NCBI GenBank assembly: GCA_021613375.1
Contig: CM038721.1
Span: 5,813,486 to 5,877,485, forward strand
Source: Megaleporinus macrocephalus
Lineage: Eukaryota; Chordata; Actinopteri; Characiformes; Anostomidae
Direction: 5' to 3'
Length of the DNA stretch: 64,000 bases
The translations under genes and the position numbers were made by a program. How positions within the stretch are numbered: position 1 is the first letter of the stretch; every line of letters begins with the position of its first letter. The notes beneath the pieces are model-generated. The model did not search any database and had not been told where the DNA came from. It saw nothing but the letters and a program-made list of their open reading frames with translations. Below are positions 1-45,232 of the stretch, one piece after another.

Positions 1-239
1 AAACCTCTGTCTTCATCAAAGCCCTGTTCTTAGAACTATCTCCAGGATCTCCAGGAAGCCCAGCACTATAGTATGCACCTGTAACCCAGAAGTATTATAA
101 CTTATTCTCAAACAACTCAAATCAATAGCTCAACGCCAATATAGTCCTTCTGAGGGAACCTGATTAAACCACAGCTTGTATTCATAGTCAGTGACGAACT
201 CAGAACCTTCTGAGGTCAGGTCACGTCAGGTCAGCAGAG

Positions 240-1060
240 CATGATGTTCCCTCTTTCAACGAGCCCTGGATCATATTGCAAGCCCTCAGGGAACCAGAGA
301 TGTGGACTTTTGCAAATGTGTAACTGACTTTGGCGCTTCCTAGGCAGCCTTGCTGAGATGCTCACTCTTGGCAGAGGTCTGGAGAGGTAGAGAAATTCAG
401 AGCACAGTGCTTTAGGTCAGCGGGAATATACTAGAACAAAGCCAAACCTGTAGAGTATGACTTTCCAATGAGCGCTGGATCATATTGCTAGCCTTCAGGA
501 AACTGGAGATATGTTGCAAATTTGTAACTGACTTAGGCGCACCCTAGGCAGCCTTACCAGGATGCTTAGCCCTGATGGAGGTCCGGAGAGCCAGAGGAAT
601 TTAGAGCACCAAAATCTGGCAAAAATAGAGTAACTAAGTTTAACTTTCCAAGATTATAGGGTATTATGTTCCCTCTTTAAGCATACATGACAATTTTTTG
701 TATCTTTGAGGTGCTGTATATGAGCTGAGGAACAAAGCCAAATGTCTAGAGTATGACCTGCTCTTTCCAACAAGCCCTGGATCACATTGCTAGGCTTTAG
801 GGAACCAGAGATATGGACTCTAAAATCTTAAAAATCTGTAGCCAACTTAGGCGCACCCTAGATGGCCTTGCCTAGACGCTCAACAATGGCAGAGGTTTTG
901 AGAGCCAGAAAAATTTTGAATGCCATAATCTCACATTATAAGGAGTTTTGTGCCCTCTTCAATCACACATGAGGTTTGATTGTTGTTTTCAGGAAGTATA
1001 ATAACACATTTTACATCTGATCTATAATCAGCCTTTATGAAACCAGAGATATAAACATTA
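240..1060. repeat. three diverged direct repeats
   Basis: Similar blocks begin near 264, 474 and 773. Each has a '(G/C)CTGGATCA(T/C)ATTGC' start, an 'AACTGACTTAGGCGC' middle and a 'GGCAGAGGT..GAGAGCCAGA' end. Spacing is about 210 and 299 bp, so they are not a regular satellite. They lie in the intron downstream of exon 16. The element is not recognised. Confidence 0.6.
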
Positions 1061-1099
1061 TTGGGCCCCTCATCTGCTGTCTTCTATAAGGTTGTAAGA

Positions 1100-1470
1100 T
1101 TTGAGGAGACTTAAGAGGCGGATACAAGCGCAGATTAGGAGTACTTGGTTTTAATAAAGTCCATACCGGAGAAAACAGGCAACATGCAAAACAAACCAAC
1201 AAACATAACAAACATCAAACATCACTAACATCAAAGTCCGACGAGGGTAAGGGGAAACCAGGAAGACGAAATACACATAATAACTAGAGGGAACAGGAGG
1301 TAGCTGTTAACAATGGGAGGAGACAAAGATGAGAACCAGGTGGAGGGCGGAGACACAGAGCACAAGACCAAAATAAACACCATGCGGACATGACAGGACA
1401 TAAACAAGGACTTAGACAGGGGAGGACGAGCAGGGTGTGACAAAGGTGTCCATGTTGTTAGTGTCATAAT
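1100..1470 (-). mobile_element. probable LTR or retroposon fragment
   Basis: Read on the minus strand, this is a pyrimidine-rich stretch (CTCGTCCTCCCCTGTC...) ending in an ATTAAA signal and a CTGCGCTTGTATCCGCC-type tail, which resembles solo LTRs of fish retroelements. No coding capacity remains; the 80-codon open frame is incidental. Class assignment is from memory of such ends and is uncertain. The remaining 1471-1832 shows nothing recognisable. Confidence 0.35.
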
Positions 1471-1798
1471 CAAAGAATCAGCAATGAATTGACATCAAAC
1501 TTAAATCGCTAAGATTATTAAGTGTTCTTTAAAGTCATATGAAAGCTTTGAGTACTCTCTTCTGCTGATATTTACAGAAAATGGACAGACATACAGAAAA
1601 GAATATAATGTATAAGTATAGCAAGATCTAGAGCAAGACCTAATTGGTGGGGTGTATGCTTCTATTATTTATTGAGCTAAATTAGCCTCGTAGCTCTAGG
1701 AAAAAAAAGAAAAGAAACAAGCTTCAGACACCAAACACGTCTGGGATGGTTGACTATTGTGTAAATTAGATTTTTTGCCTTTAACCTGACCCTCTTTA

Positions 1799-34431
<32,633 letters not shown>

Positions 34432-34700
34432 AACTCTGGAGTTAAACTTCCCTCTGAGCGCGGATGGTTCCTCAGGCTGTGGACGTGATGCTACCTGTGT
34501 GATTGGATGCTGCACTGACCGGCTGCTCGGAGCTTGCTGTGAGTTTAAGCAAACACACTCACTCCAGTCACATCTGCTTCAGTCTCTTAAAGGGGCCAAC
34601 GCCGCCTCTCTGACTGGCTGGAATACAGCCCAGCTCAAGATATATCATTATGACCTTCCTTTGAAGTTCACTTATAAGCGATTAATTAAAAGAAAGAGTA
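34432..34700 (-). promoter_or_regulatory. putative tmc3 5' UTR and proximal promoter
   Basis: Sequence directly upstream of the start codon. 34440-34620 is more GC-rich than its AT-rich surroundings. An inverted CCAAT motif (GATTGG on the plus strand) lies at 34501-34506. I see no convincing TATA box close to a definable start site, and a transcription start cannot be fixed from sequence. An upstream non-coding exon is possible, because an ACACAG|GTAGCA donor-like sequence occurs near 34490. Confidence 0.3.
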
Positions 34701-34864
34701 ATTAACTAATTACTCAATGTGTTTGGATGTTTATATCTGTTTGTTTGGATGTTTATTACCTATAATTTAAACATAAAAAACAATATTGAAACAATTTTTA
34801 TCCACCTTTTAAATATTTAAATTAAAAAAATTGCTCAAATAAAATCACAGTCGATATTGAATAA

Positions 34865-35810
34865 CTGAATAGTAGTGCTCATAGTAGTGCTGATTAATTT
34901 ATTGTATATACCAAAAGAAAAACGAATCATAATTATTACTGAATAATTTATAATAAAGATAGTTACTCAAAGGAAATACTCATAGAAGTTAATTAATAAT
35001 TCATAGTATGTACCAAAAAATCATAGTAGTTCGAACTTTCAAAGTACATAGTTATGAATGTTTTATAACTATAAAAGTAAAGAAACATTTAGTAAGTACC
35101 TTATATGATTGCATATCTACTGTGATTTCTTGAACAACTATTATGAATTACTTAGTATCTTCTATGAATTAAATTAAAATTACAAATATAAAATATTGTT
35201 TTAGAACACTTTGTTTTACCTTTTAGATATTAAACAAAAAACTTAAAATACATATTAAATAATTAAATACTGGGTAATTCATAATAGTTACTAAGTAATT
35301 CATAGTATTTGCCAATTAACTTATAGTAGATATTTTACAATTTATAGTATTTAACAATTAATAAATGGTAGATACTGGAATAACTTATTTATAGTAGCTA
35401 CTAAATAATTCATAGTATTTAGCAATTAATAAATGGTAGATACTGGAAAAATTTATAGTAGTCACTTAATATTTTATTAAAATTACTGAATAATTCATAG
35501 ACTTCATCCATTAATTTAAAGTTACTAAATTATTCATAGTAGAGATAACAAACAATTCATAGTAGCTACTAAATAATTAATAGTATTAACCAATTAATAT
35601 ATATTGAATACTGAATTATTCATAGTAGAGATAACAAACAATTCATAATAGCTACTAAATAATTCATAGTATTTACCAATTAATATATATTGGATACTGA
35701 ATTATTCATAGTAGATACTGGATAATGAACAGTAGATAATGAATCATAGTAGATACCATTCGTAATAGTTCATAGTAACTAAATAATTTATAGGAAATTT
35801 ATAGGAGCCT
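34865..35810. repeat. AT-rich degenerate repeats (TGAATAATTCATAGTAG family)
   Basis: Irregular repeats of ATTCATAGTAG, GTTACTAAATAATTCATAG and TTTACCAATTAATATATATT upstream of tmc3. Two nearly identical blocks lie at about 35545-35625 and 35620-35705. Words match the cluster at 8395-8850. Following sequence to 36433 shows no structure. Confidence 0.7.
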
Positions 35811-36433
35811 ATATATTATAATGATTAATGGAAATTAAGTCAGTAAGCATCCAGCCAAGAGTGACTCAGAGACTGACCGCTAAAACTGACCGGGCTATAG
35901 GATGACTAACTCGAAATGAGCATCAGCAGGTGAACTACAGTCAAGACCGGGGTTTCTAACATAGTGGCCACTGAGTGAACACAATGGTTATATAACAATA
36001 AAGCTAGTAAATATTAGTGGAATATCTTTCTCTTTCTGTATCTTCATCTGCTGATTTGTCATAACGCTATACGAGCGCAGCAGAGTCTCGTTTTGCTTCT
36101 GCAGTTAGTTATTGCATTCCAGTAATTAACTCAATAGACTTGTGTCTGAGTGCATAACCAGAGAGGACGTTTTCCATATGAAATCTATAGAAATCATTTT
36201 ATGCGGGTCCACATGGCTTAATTCGTCCAGTGTTCTTCATAAGTGGGCCTCAGGGTGCTGTGAAATCGCAGAACATTGTCGTGTAGAAGAAAGAGAGAGT
36301 TAATGCCCCCGTTAGGAGGAGAAACGGGAACTCCAGCAGGATAATATGGTAATGTGCCATATGTGACTGCGGCTGCTCATTCTGTCTGCTGTCCTATGAA
36401 ATAAGAGCAGAAGCTGAGAGTTCTCTACTATAC

Positions 36434-38745
36434 AGTGGAATTGTGGTCTCTGCAGTGATGGAGCTCCATCCAGTACTTTTGGGATCCTCACAGCAATGTT
36501 CAACATCAGTACCTGACCTCACTAACACTCAATCAAATCCTCACAACAATGTTCAAATGTCAGTAACTTACCTCACTAACGCTCAATCAAATCCTCACAG
36601 CAATGTACAACATCAGTGCTTGACCTCACTAACACTCCAACAAATCCTCACAGCCAAGTTAATAAATCAGTAACTGAGCTCACTAACATTCAATCAAATC
36701 CTCACAGCAATGTACATCAGTGCTTGACCTCACTAACACTCCATCAAATCCTCACAGCAAAGTTAATAAATCAGTAACTGACCTCACTAACATTCAATCA
36801 AATCCTCACAGCAATGTTCAACAACAGTACCTGACCTCACTAACACCCCATTAAATCCTCACAGCAATGTTCAAACATAAGTACCTGACCTCACTAATAC
36901 TCCATCAAATCCTCACAGCAAAGTTACTAAACCAGTAACTGACCTCACTAACACTCAATCAAATCCTTACAGTAATGTTCAACATCAGTACCTGACCTCA
37001 CTAATACTCAATCAAATCCTCACAGCAAAGTTAATGAATCAGTAACTGACCTCACTAACATTCAATCAAATCCTCACAGCAATGTTCAACATCAGTACCT
37101 GACCTCACTAACACTCCATCAAATCCTCACAGCAAAGTTAATGAATCAGTAACTGACCTCACTAACATTCAATCAAATCCTCACAGCAATGTTCAACATC
37201 AGTACCTGACCTCACTAACACTCAATCAAATCCTCACAACAATGTTCAAATGTCAGTAACTTACCTCACTAACGCTCAATCAAATCCTCACAGCAATGTA
37301 CAACATCAGTGCTTGACCTCACTCACACTTCATCAAATCTTCACAGCAAAGTTAAGAAATCAGTAACTGACCTCACTAACATTCAATCAAATCCTCACAG
37401 CAATGTACAACATCAGTGCTTGACCTCACTAACACTCCATCAAATCCTCACAGCCAAGTTAATAAATCAGTAACTGACCTCACTAACATTCAATCAAATC
37501 CTCACAGCAATGTTCAACAACAGTACCTGACCTCACTAACACTCCATCAAATCCTCACAGCAATGTTCAAACATAAGTACCTGACCTCACTAACACTCCA
37601 TCAAATCCTCACATCAAAGTTAATAAACCAGTAACTGACCTCACTAATGCTCAATCAAATCCTCACAGCAATGTTCAAACATCTGTACCTGATCTCACTA
37701 ACACTCAATCAAATCCTCACAACAATGTTCAAATGTCAGTAACTTACCTCACTAACGCTCAATCAAATCCTCACAGCCAAGTTAATAAATCAGTAACTGA
37801 CCTCACTAACATTCAATCAAATCCTCAAAGCAATGTTCAACATCAGTACCTGACCTCACTAACACTCCATCAAATCCTCACAGCAATGTTCAAACATAAG
37901 TACCTGACCTCACTAACACTCAATCAAATCCTTACAGCAATGTTTAACATCAGTAACTGACCTCACTAACATTCAATAAAATCCTCACAGCAATGCTCCA
38001 ACATCAGTACCTGACCTCACTAACACTCAATCAAATCCTCACAGCAATGTTACACATCAGTACCTGACCTCACTAACACTTTATCAAATCCTCACAGCAA
38101 TGTTCCATTGACATTACCTGACCTCACTAACATTCAATCATAATTCTCATAGCAATGTTCTAACACCAGTGTCTGATCTCACTAACGCTCAATCAAATCT
38201 TCACAGCAATGTTCAACATCAGTATCTAACCGCACTAATGCTCAATCAAATCCTCACAGCAATGTTCAAACATAAGGACCTGAATTCACTAATACTCAAT
38301 AAAATCCTTACAGCAATGTTCCAACATCAGTACCTGACCTCACTAACACTCAATCAAATCTTCACAGCAATGCTCCAACATCAGTACCTGACCTTACTAA
38401 CACTCATTCAAATCCTCACAGTGATGTTCAACATCATTACCTGACCTCACTAACACTCAATCAAATCTTCACAGCAATGTTCCAACTTCAGTACCTGACC
38501 TCACTAACACTCAATCAAATCTTCACAGCAATGTTCCAACTTCAGTACCTGATCTCACTAATACTCAAACCAATCCTACCAGCAATGTTCCAACATCAGT
38601 ACCTGATCTCACTAACACTCAATCAAATCCTCACAGTAATGTTCAACATCATTACCTGATCTCACGAATGCTCAAACAAATCCTCACAGCAATGTTTCAA
38701 CATCAGTACCTGATATCACTAATACTCAAACCAACCCTACTTGAT
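36434..38745 (+). repeat. 54-bp minisatellite, second array, about 42 copies, with Tc1-like flank
   Basis: Begins with the same transposase-remnant flank as the intron 9 array (GATGGAGCTCCATCCAGTAC at about 36459) and then CATCAGTACCTGACCTCAC - TAACACTCAATCAAATCC - TCACAGCAATGTTCAA units of 53-54 bp. A second unit type carries CAGCCAAGTTAATAAATCAG. Frames such as LTLHQILTAMFKHKYLTS are repeat artefacts. Confidence 0.93.
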
Positions 38746-38865
38746 GTGTTCCAGCATCAATCAAAATCAAAGCACTTTATCTGTCAACATGGTGGAGGTA
38801 GTTTTATACCTAGCATGTAACAGTAGAGCTATATCATCTAGTATATACACTATCAGTACATACAG

Positions 38866-40537
38866 TATCAGTCAAAAGGTTTGGGCACACCCACCAACGT
38901 TTATCTTATTTTTACTATTTTAGCAGTAATAATATTAGTGAATAACTTTGAAAAGATCAAATCCTGGTGTTTGGTTGTGGTTTAAAGAATGTTTAGGGTC
39001 TCATTTGCTCTGATGCAGGTTTACATACTGTTAACATTCTGACCAGCAGCTCCATAAGAAGGAGCCACATGAGCTGCTTCTCTACAGGACTGAAGAAGAT
39101 TGTTCTGAAATATATGAACTATTCAAACTCGTCTTTCAAGAGGTGGGCTGTGTTTACAGTCAGTCCAAAAATACCCAGGAATGAGCGGCTCTCGTGACAT
39201 TGTGTTCACCTCGTTTAGGTCATGTCGTTGTCCCTAATGTCTAAAATGGAACCGCCAGCTCTCGCTGTGCCGGATAATTTAATAACAATAAATCGAACCT
39301 GAGTGTAGAGGGATTGATTTGAGTGCACTGATGTTACTGTTAAGTACTATTATCAAATCCCAATCCCAAAATGGATTACGACTCCAGTTAAACTGGGATT
39401 CCACAGAAATAAATCCAAACAATGAAACGATTAGTATATAAACACAGTATGTGTGTGTGTTGGCAATGAGATGGACTGGCGACCTGTCCATGGTGTACCC
39501 CACCTTTGCCCGATGACGCTGGGATTGGCTCCATTGCCCCACGTGACCCTGACTGGTGGGATATTGTGGAATATAATGGATGGATGGGTCAAACACAATT
39601 ATTCTGAGTGGTTTGGTGTGAAATGCATTGTTCTATAGAAACCTGAACGGAATGGAACCAGACATCCACTTATAAATGCCTGCTCATAGAAAGGTATTAC
39701 ATGAAATGGTTATGAATACGGTGCCTGGTTTCTGAGGCGTGGCTTTATGATAGTTAGGCAAACTATCAAATCTGCTTTTTTAACCCATTCATGGTGGAGG
39801 GATACATGCATGGTGTTCTAAGATGAAGGAGTCCCCAAAGAAAGAAGGTTTATCACTAATTTACCATCATCAGCATTATTACACTAATTACTGAAGTTAT
39901 ATTTAGAACTATGAAGACATTTTGATCTGAATGTGTTGCAAGAGTTGGTGCCCACGTAAACAAATATCCCTAAAACAAACATGTTACTGTATTTAAATAG
40001 AAAATGACCATGCATATTTTTATGAGACCCATATGTATACCTTCTTCTTCAGTCCAGTTCAAAAAGCAGCTCATGTGGCTTCTAATGAAGCTGCTGACCA
40101 GAATGTTAACAGTATGTTCGCGAAGGGTGGACCACTAAGGCAGGGCAAGGAAGGGGAACTCTGAGAAACTTGGGGCTGGAGTTCTGGGTGGCTTCGGCTG
40201 GTGAGATTTGAAGCCAGGCTCCCTCTCGCCAAGCAAAGAGTAAGTAAGACTTAGGAAGAGAGGGAGGAGCTGGTGGGGAATGAGGAGTGGTTTATATAGA
40301 GCGTGTAATGATGGAGAGGAGGAGTTTGGTGGTCCTTCTCCCAAACTTAAGTTATTTCACAACTTCAGTAAAACGGTGTGGCTCTATAGTGCGGCTTTAT
40401 AAACATTATTTAAACCACAACCAGATGTTTCATATTTTATAGTTTTGATCTCTTCACACATATTCACTAATATTATTACTATTAAACTAGTACAAATAAG
40501 AAAAACCTGAAACTTTTGACTGATGGTGTATAAACAT
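38866..40537. mobile_element. Tc1-type element with about 240-bp terminal inverted repeats, interrupted
   Basis: Left arm 38866-39108 (CAGTATCAGTCAAAAGGTTT ... GCAGTAATAATATTAGTGAA ... GTTAACATTCTGACCAGCAG) pairs with the reverse complement of 40345-40537 and 40040-40117. The right arm is split by about 220 bp of other sequence (40120-40340). The interior holds a SINE tail at 39449-39590 (GACCTGTCCATGGTGTACCC ... GGATGGATGGG). No transposase frame seen. Confidence 0.75.
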
Positions 40538-41129
40538 TCAGAATACACATGTACGTTTACCAGTGGTTTTGGATTGTAACAGCAATGATAGGAGATCAAT
40601 GGTCACTTACAAATATCAAAAATCTTCATTTGTTGGCTCAGTTTTATAACGTAACCATCAGCGACGCTTAGAAATACAGTCCAACGGGTCTCTTTTCCAT
40701 CCAAGGTCACTCACAGTGACCCGTCTTTTAAAGTCCTGTTTCTGGAGAGCTGCTATCATCGTCTTTATGGTTACTGAGGGAGCTCATGAGTGGGGACGGC
40801 AGCTATTGCTATAACTCTGAGACCCAATCAAGCCGGGGAAATTGAATCGGGAAGCTGTGAAAGATCCGGCGGCGGAGCAGACGTGACCTTCTGTGAATCC
40901 GATACAGGACTTTATCAGGTTTGCAATAAAGCGGATTTGTTGCTAAAGGACGGGTCAAAGACATAACAGGCTGGGAGGACCCCGGGGACCCCCACGCTGG
41001 TGTTCAACCAAAAAATCAATGAGGAAAGTAGCTCTTAAATGAAAAAGACCCAATGAAGTTTATTATGAGACCATTATACCTTAGAAATGAAGTGTTATTA
41101 ATATTAGTTTACAATATATATCAACAATA
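40538..41129. other. no recognisable feature
   Basis: About 590 bp without tandem structure or a named element. Confidence 0.4.
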
Positions 41130-41285
41130 CTCTGCAATGGGCACCTAAAGGAGTAGCAGATCTGATTAGAACAGATGTAAATAATCATAAATACAATACA
41201 AAGTATCATGAATATGTAATTGTGAAAGAAGTAGATCATATCTTGAGCTCCAGTTTGAAGAACCAAGTGAAGTGCGGCCTCGTTT
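41130..41285 (-). mobile_element. Tc1/mariner-type non-autonomous element, copy 3 (fragment)
   Basis: ACAGATGTAAATAATCATA, ACAATACAAAGTATCATGAA and TATCTTGAGCTCCAGTTTGA match copy 2 at 32930-33030 in the same orientation. Truncated. The following 41286-41712 has nothing nameable. Confidence 0.75.
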
Positions 41286-41712
41286 TTTAATCATTTGAAG
41301 CCTTATTTGGCGTTAGAATGCAGAGGGGCTCTTTAGAATGAAGAAGCTGGAGATTCTTGAGGTTTAGAAAAGGTGTGAATGCGGAGAAGAGCGTTCCTCC
41401 AAAATACGTCCAGTTCTAAACGTATACATCCTTATAAGAGTGATTCTTCAATTGCAGGCTTTTTTGCCATCTTAACTTTTTAAAATTTTTAATTTTATAA
41501 AGTAATACATTTCACTTAAATTTCATTATAAAATCACACTGTTAGACTTAATTATATTTAATTTCTACATAATTTAAAAGATACTGATGGTGAAATTGAA
41601 AACCTGTCATTACTGCAACAAATGTCATTACCATCACAGGTTATGTGTTGATAATGACGTGTTGCGGTAAAGACAGATTTGACTTTTTTAAGAAAAAAGC
41701 TAGCTAAAAAAA

Positions 41713-42525
41713 AAGCTGTACACAGGTAGGTGAAGGTAGTGTTACAGTTTACCTGTTCACAGGTAGGTGAAGGTAGTGTTACAGTTTACCTGTTCACAGG
41801 TAGGTGAAGGTAGTGTTACAGTTTATCTGTACACAGGTAGGTGAAGGTAGTGTTACAGTTTACCTGTACACAGGTAGGTGAAGGTAGTGTTACAGTTTAC
41901 CTGAACACAGGTAGGTGAAGGTATTGTTACAGTTTATCTGTACACAGGCAGGTGAAGGTAGTGTTATAGCTTACCTGTACACAGGTAGGTGAAGGTAGTG
42001 TTGTAGTTTACCTGTACACAGGTAGGTGAAGGTAGTGTTACTGTTTATCTGTACACAGGAAGGTGAAGGTAGTGTTACAGTTTACCTGTACACAGGTAGG
42101 TGAAGGTAGTGTTACAGTTTACCTGTACACAGGTAAGTGAAGGTAGTGTTACAGTTTACCTGTACACAGGTAGGTGAAGGTAGTGTTATAGTTTACCTGT
42201 ACACAGGTAGGTGAAGGTAGTGTTATAGTTTACCTGTACACAGGTAGGTGAAGGTAGTGTTACTGTTTATCTGTACACAGGAAGGTGAAGGTAGTGTTAC
42301 AGTTTACCTGTACACAGGTAGGTGAAGGTAGTGTTACAGTTTACCTGTACACAGGTAGGTGAAGGTAGTGTTACAGTTTACCTGTAAACAGGTAGGTGAA
42401 GGTATTGTTACAGTTTATCTGTACACAGGTAGGTGAAGGTATTGTTACAGTTTATCTGTACACAGGTAGGTGAAGGTAGTGTTATAGTTTACCTGTACAC
42501 AGGTATGTGAAGGTAATGTGACAGC
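41713..42525. repeat. 37-bp minisatellite, about 22 copies, with a palindrome per unit
   Basis: The unit is CACAGGTAGGTGAAGGTAG - TGTTACAGTTTACCTGTA, exact 37-bp period (41721, 41758, 41795 ...). At each junction ACCTGT-AC-ACAGGT forms a 6-bp perfect inverted repeat with a 2-base spacer, so the array is a regular series of potential small hairpins. It lies upstream of tmc3. Confidence 0.96.
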
Positions 42526-43689
42526 AGACTGGATAGTGGGAGGTGATGGAGACACTGCTTCATCTTCATTTTCAGGATGATGTTAATGTGGTGTTAACCT
42601 TTAAATCAGTAAATGTAAACAACGGTGCAAGCCACACAAACATTAAGACAAACCATAATTTCAATTGATATACTGTCCACAACTGTTTTAACCCTTCTGT
42701 TTCCAAACAAACCCTAACAATGAAATCATATCACTACAGGATATGTTTCAATAAGACAAACTAAACTAAAACTACTGATTATTTTATATATTATTTCTGG
42801 AAACCATTAGCCCTTATTTGGTAATTGGAAACAAAACAGAGTATCAGTGCTGCTGAGGTGCCACCTGGTGGACAAAGAGGAGAATATCACACCTGCATGT
42901 GATATTCAGGGAGTTTTTGTGTACGTGGATGTATACAGTGTAAGTTATTTTTGTCAGGTTTATTGAATGTGTCACACTCATATATTGATACACTCCTGTG
43001 AGAAATCAAGCCTCCTGGTTCTGATTCATATAATCCCATTATACTCTTGGCTCGTTCTGAATTAAACTCAGCTGCTCATTGCTCAGAGGAGCTCAGGGAG
43101 CTTCACTATATCAACCTAACAGTGCTAATATGTGGCCATAGATAAATTAAAATTAATTACACCTGTTATTTTAGCACTGACACACTGGAAATACTCTTCT
43201 CAGTGCACTCGATTAATCCAAGGTTTATTCATATGGTGCTTCTTCCAACAGATCTTGACAAAAAGCCCCCTAATGAGCATCACTGAGGAATACGCTCCAC
43301 AAAACTATGACCAAGACGGACCAAGGCTCAGAGTTAGAAGACATCCTACTCTGCCAAACTGGATAGTGTGGCTGGAATACAAGTTGAACAGGTTTTCAGA
43401 TGATTGAGTCATGACCAGGGATGTGTTTAAACTTGGAGGCCGAAAACAGGAGCTTGTATTTATTGTCAGGGCTTGTGTTCATAATGCTTCTCTCTAAATC
43501 AGGCTTTTAAATATGAAAGAGAAAGACGATCCTTGATCAGCACTCTGAGACGTTTCATTAAAACAGGTTTTGGTTTTAGCTCTAAACTAGTTCATGTAGA
43601 TCTTCTGCTGACTCTCTTTTTAATCCTAAACAAGTTTAGTCTATGATGCACTGCCATCTAGAGGAACTAAAGGAGCAAATGTAGGCACA
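42526..43689. other. no recognisable gene; 91-codon open frame at 43132-43407 judged incidental
   Basis: Apparently single-copy sequence. The 43132-43407 plus-strand frame has no motif I recognise, no splice context and no repeat support. Confidence 0.35.
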
Positions 43690-44475
43690 ATCCTACCTTG
43701 TACTTTATTAGAAACACTTACCTTGTACTTCCACTAACTGGCCACATTATTAGAAACACCAACCTTGTACTTCCATTCACTGGCCACTTTATTAGAAACA
43801 CCAACCTTGTACTTCCACTAACTGCCCACTTTATTAGAAACACCAACCTTGTACTTCCACTAACTGCCCACTTTATTAGAAACACCAACCTTGTACTTCC
43901 ATTCACTGGCCACTTTTTTAGAAACATCTATCTTGTACATCCACTCACTGGTCACTTTATTAGAAACACCAACCTTGTACTTCCACTCACTGGCCACTTT
44001 ATTAGAAACACTTACCTTGTACTTCCATTAACTGGCCACATTATTAGAAACACATACCTTGTATTTCCACTAACTGGTCACATTATTATAAACACTTACC
44101 TTGTACTTCCACTAACTGGCCACTTTATTAGAAACACCAACCTTGTACTTCCATTCACTGGCCACTTTATTAGAAACACCTACCTTGCACTTGCACTAAA
44201 TGGCTACTTACACTTACTGGCCACTTTATTAGAAACACTTACCTTGTACTTCCACTAACTGGCCACATTATTAGAAACACCTACCTTGTACTTCCACTAA
44301 CTGGCCACTTTATTAGAAACACCAACCTTGTATTTCCATTCACTGGCCACTTTTTTAGAAACATCTATCTTGTACTTCCACTAAGTGGCTACATTATTAG
44401 AAACACCCACCTTGTACTTCCACTAACTGGCCACTTTATTAGAAACACGTACCTTGTACTTCCACTCACTGGTCC
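43690..44475. repeat. 42-bp minisatellite array 3, about 18 copies (upstream of tmc3)
   Basis: Same unit as arrays 1 and 2 (TTAGAAACACCAACCTTG - TACTTCCACTAACTGGCC), in the same orientation, now outside the gene. Its most common variant (CTAACTGGCC with ACCAACC) is closest to array 2. Confidence 0.95.
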
Positions 44476-45232
44476 ATTAAAGTAGGTTAAACACTTTATT
44501 ATTATTATTGTTGTTGCTTTGAATATGCAGACTAGGCGGTTCTCAGTTTGTTGTTATCATCTGTGTTGTGTGAATATAGACTAGGTATACAGTGAAGACT
44601 GTGAGTGATGTTAGTATGAATGATCACACATTAGATTTTTAATCGTGTTAGTAATGCAGTGCTGTAATAAAGAATTAGGCGCTCTGTCTGAAGGCTGAGG
44701 AAGACGGAGATGGAGCTGATGGGAGTATGCAGTGCTGATGCGCTCCAGACTCAGAGCCGCCCGCGTTCTCAGCAGGCTGACATGAAAGGCTCGTCATATG
44801 AAAGGCAGGCTGGAGTGAACTTGCACTGAACCTGTCTGGTTTGTGTGTGTGCGTCCCAGAATCAGCACAACACATTCACTGCGTTTCCCCTGAGTGTCTT
44901 CTGACGCTTATTTCGAGTCGAGTGCCGGGGCTTTCTGAACTTCTTCATACATTCTGGGGACGTGTTCTGCTTTAGCAGGCTGACATCATTTCCACTGACC
45001 TCAGGTTACATATCCTCATAAATTATCTGCCCTAATTGTGTTAACATTTGAAGCTCATGCCTTTGGGATGCTGCCATGGCCTCCCACCAACTACTGCTTT
45101 GCTATATCATAAGAAAGCGAGCTCTTTAAATCTAAAATATATCATCGCTGATATCAAAACAAGCTTACTTTCAAGCCAAGTCAATGGGTCTAGAATTTTT
45201 TCCAAGTGATTTTGGAGAATTTATGCTGAGTT
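44476..45232. other. no recognisable feature
   Basis: Single-copy-looking sequence; 45160-45200 carries a partial match to the CAAGTCAATGG dispersed repeat. Nothing else nameable. Confidence 0.35.

Noticed and set aside
34432..34515. N-terminal extension of tmc3 from the upstream GTG
   Set aside because: No ATG between the in-frame TGA at 34579-34581 and 34431, and GTG initiation is not expected here.
41713..42525. Series of splice donors CAG|GTAGGTG as real exons
   Set aside because: They occur once per 37-bp unit on the strand opposite to tmc3 with no partnering acceptors or open frame.
43132..43407. 91-codon plus-strand frame as a small gene
   Set aside because: No recognisable motif, no splice or promoter context. 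The length is within chance expectation for this much sequence.
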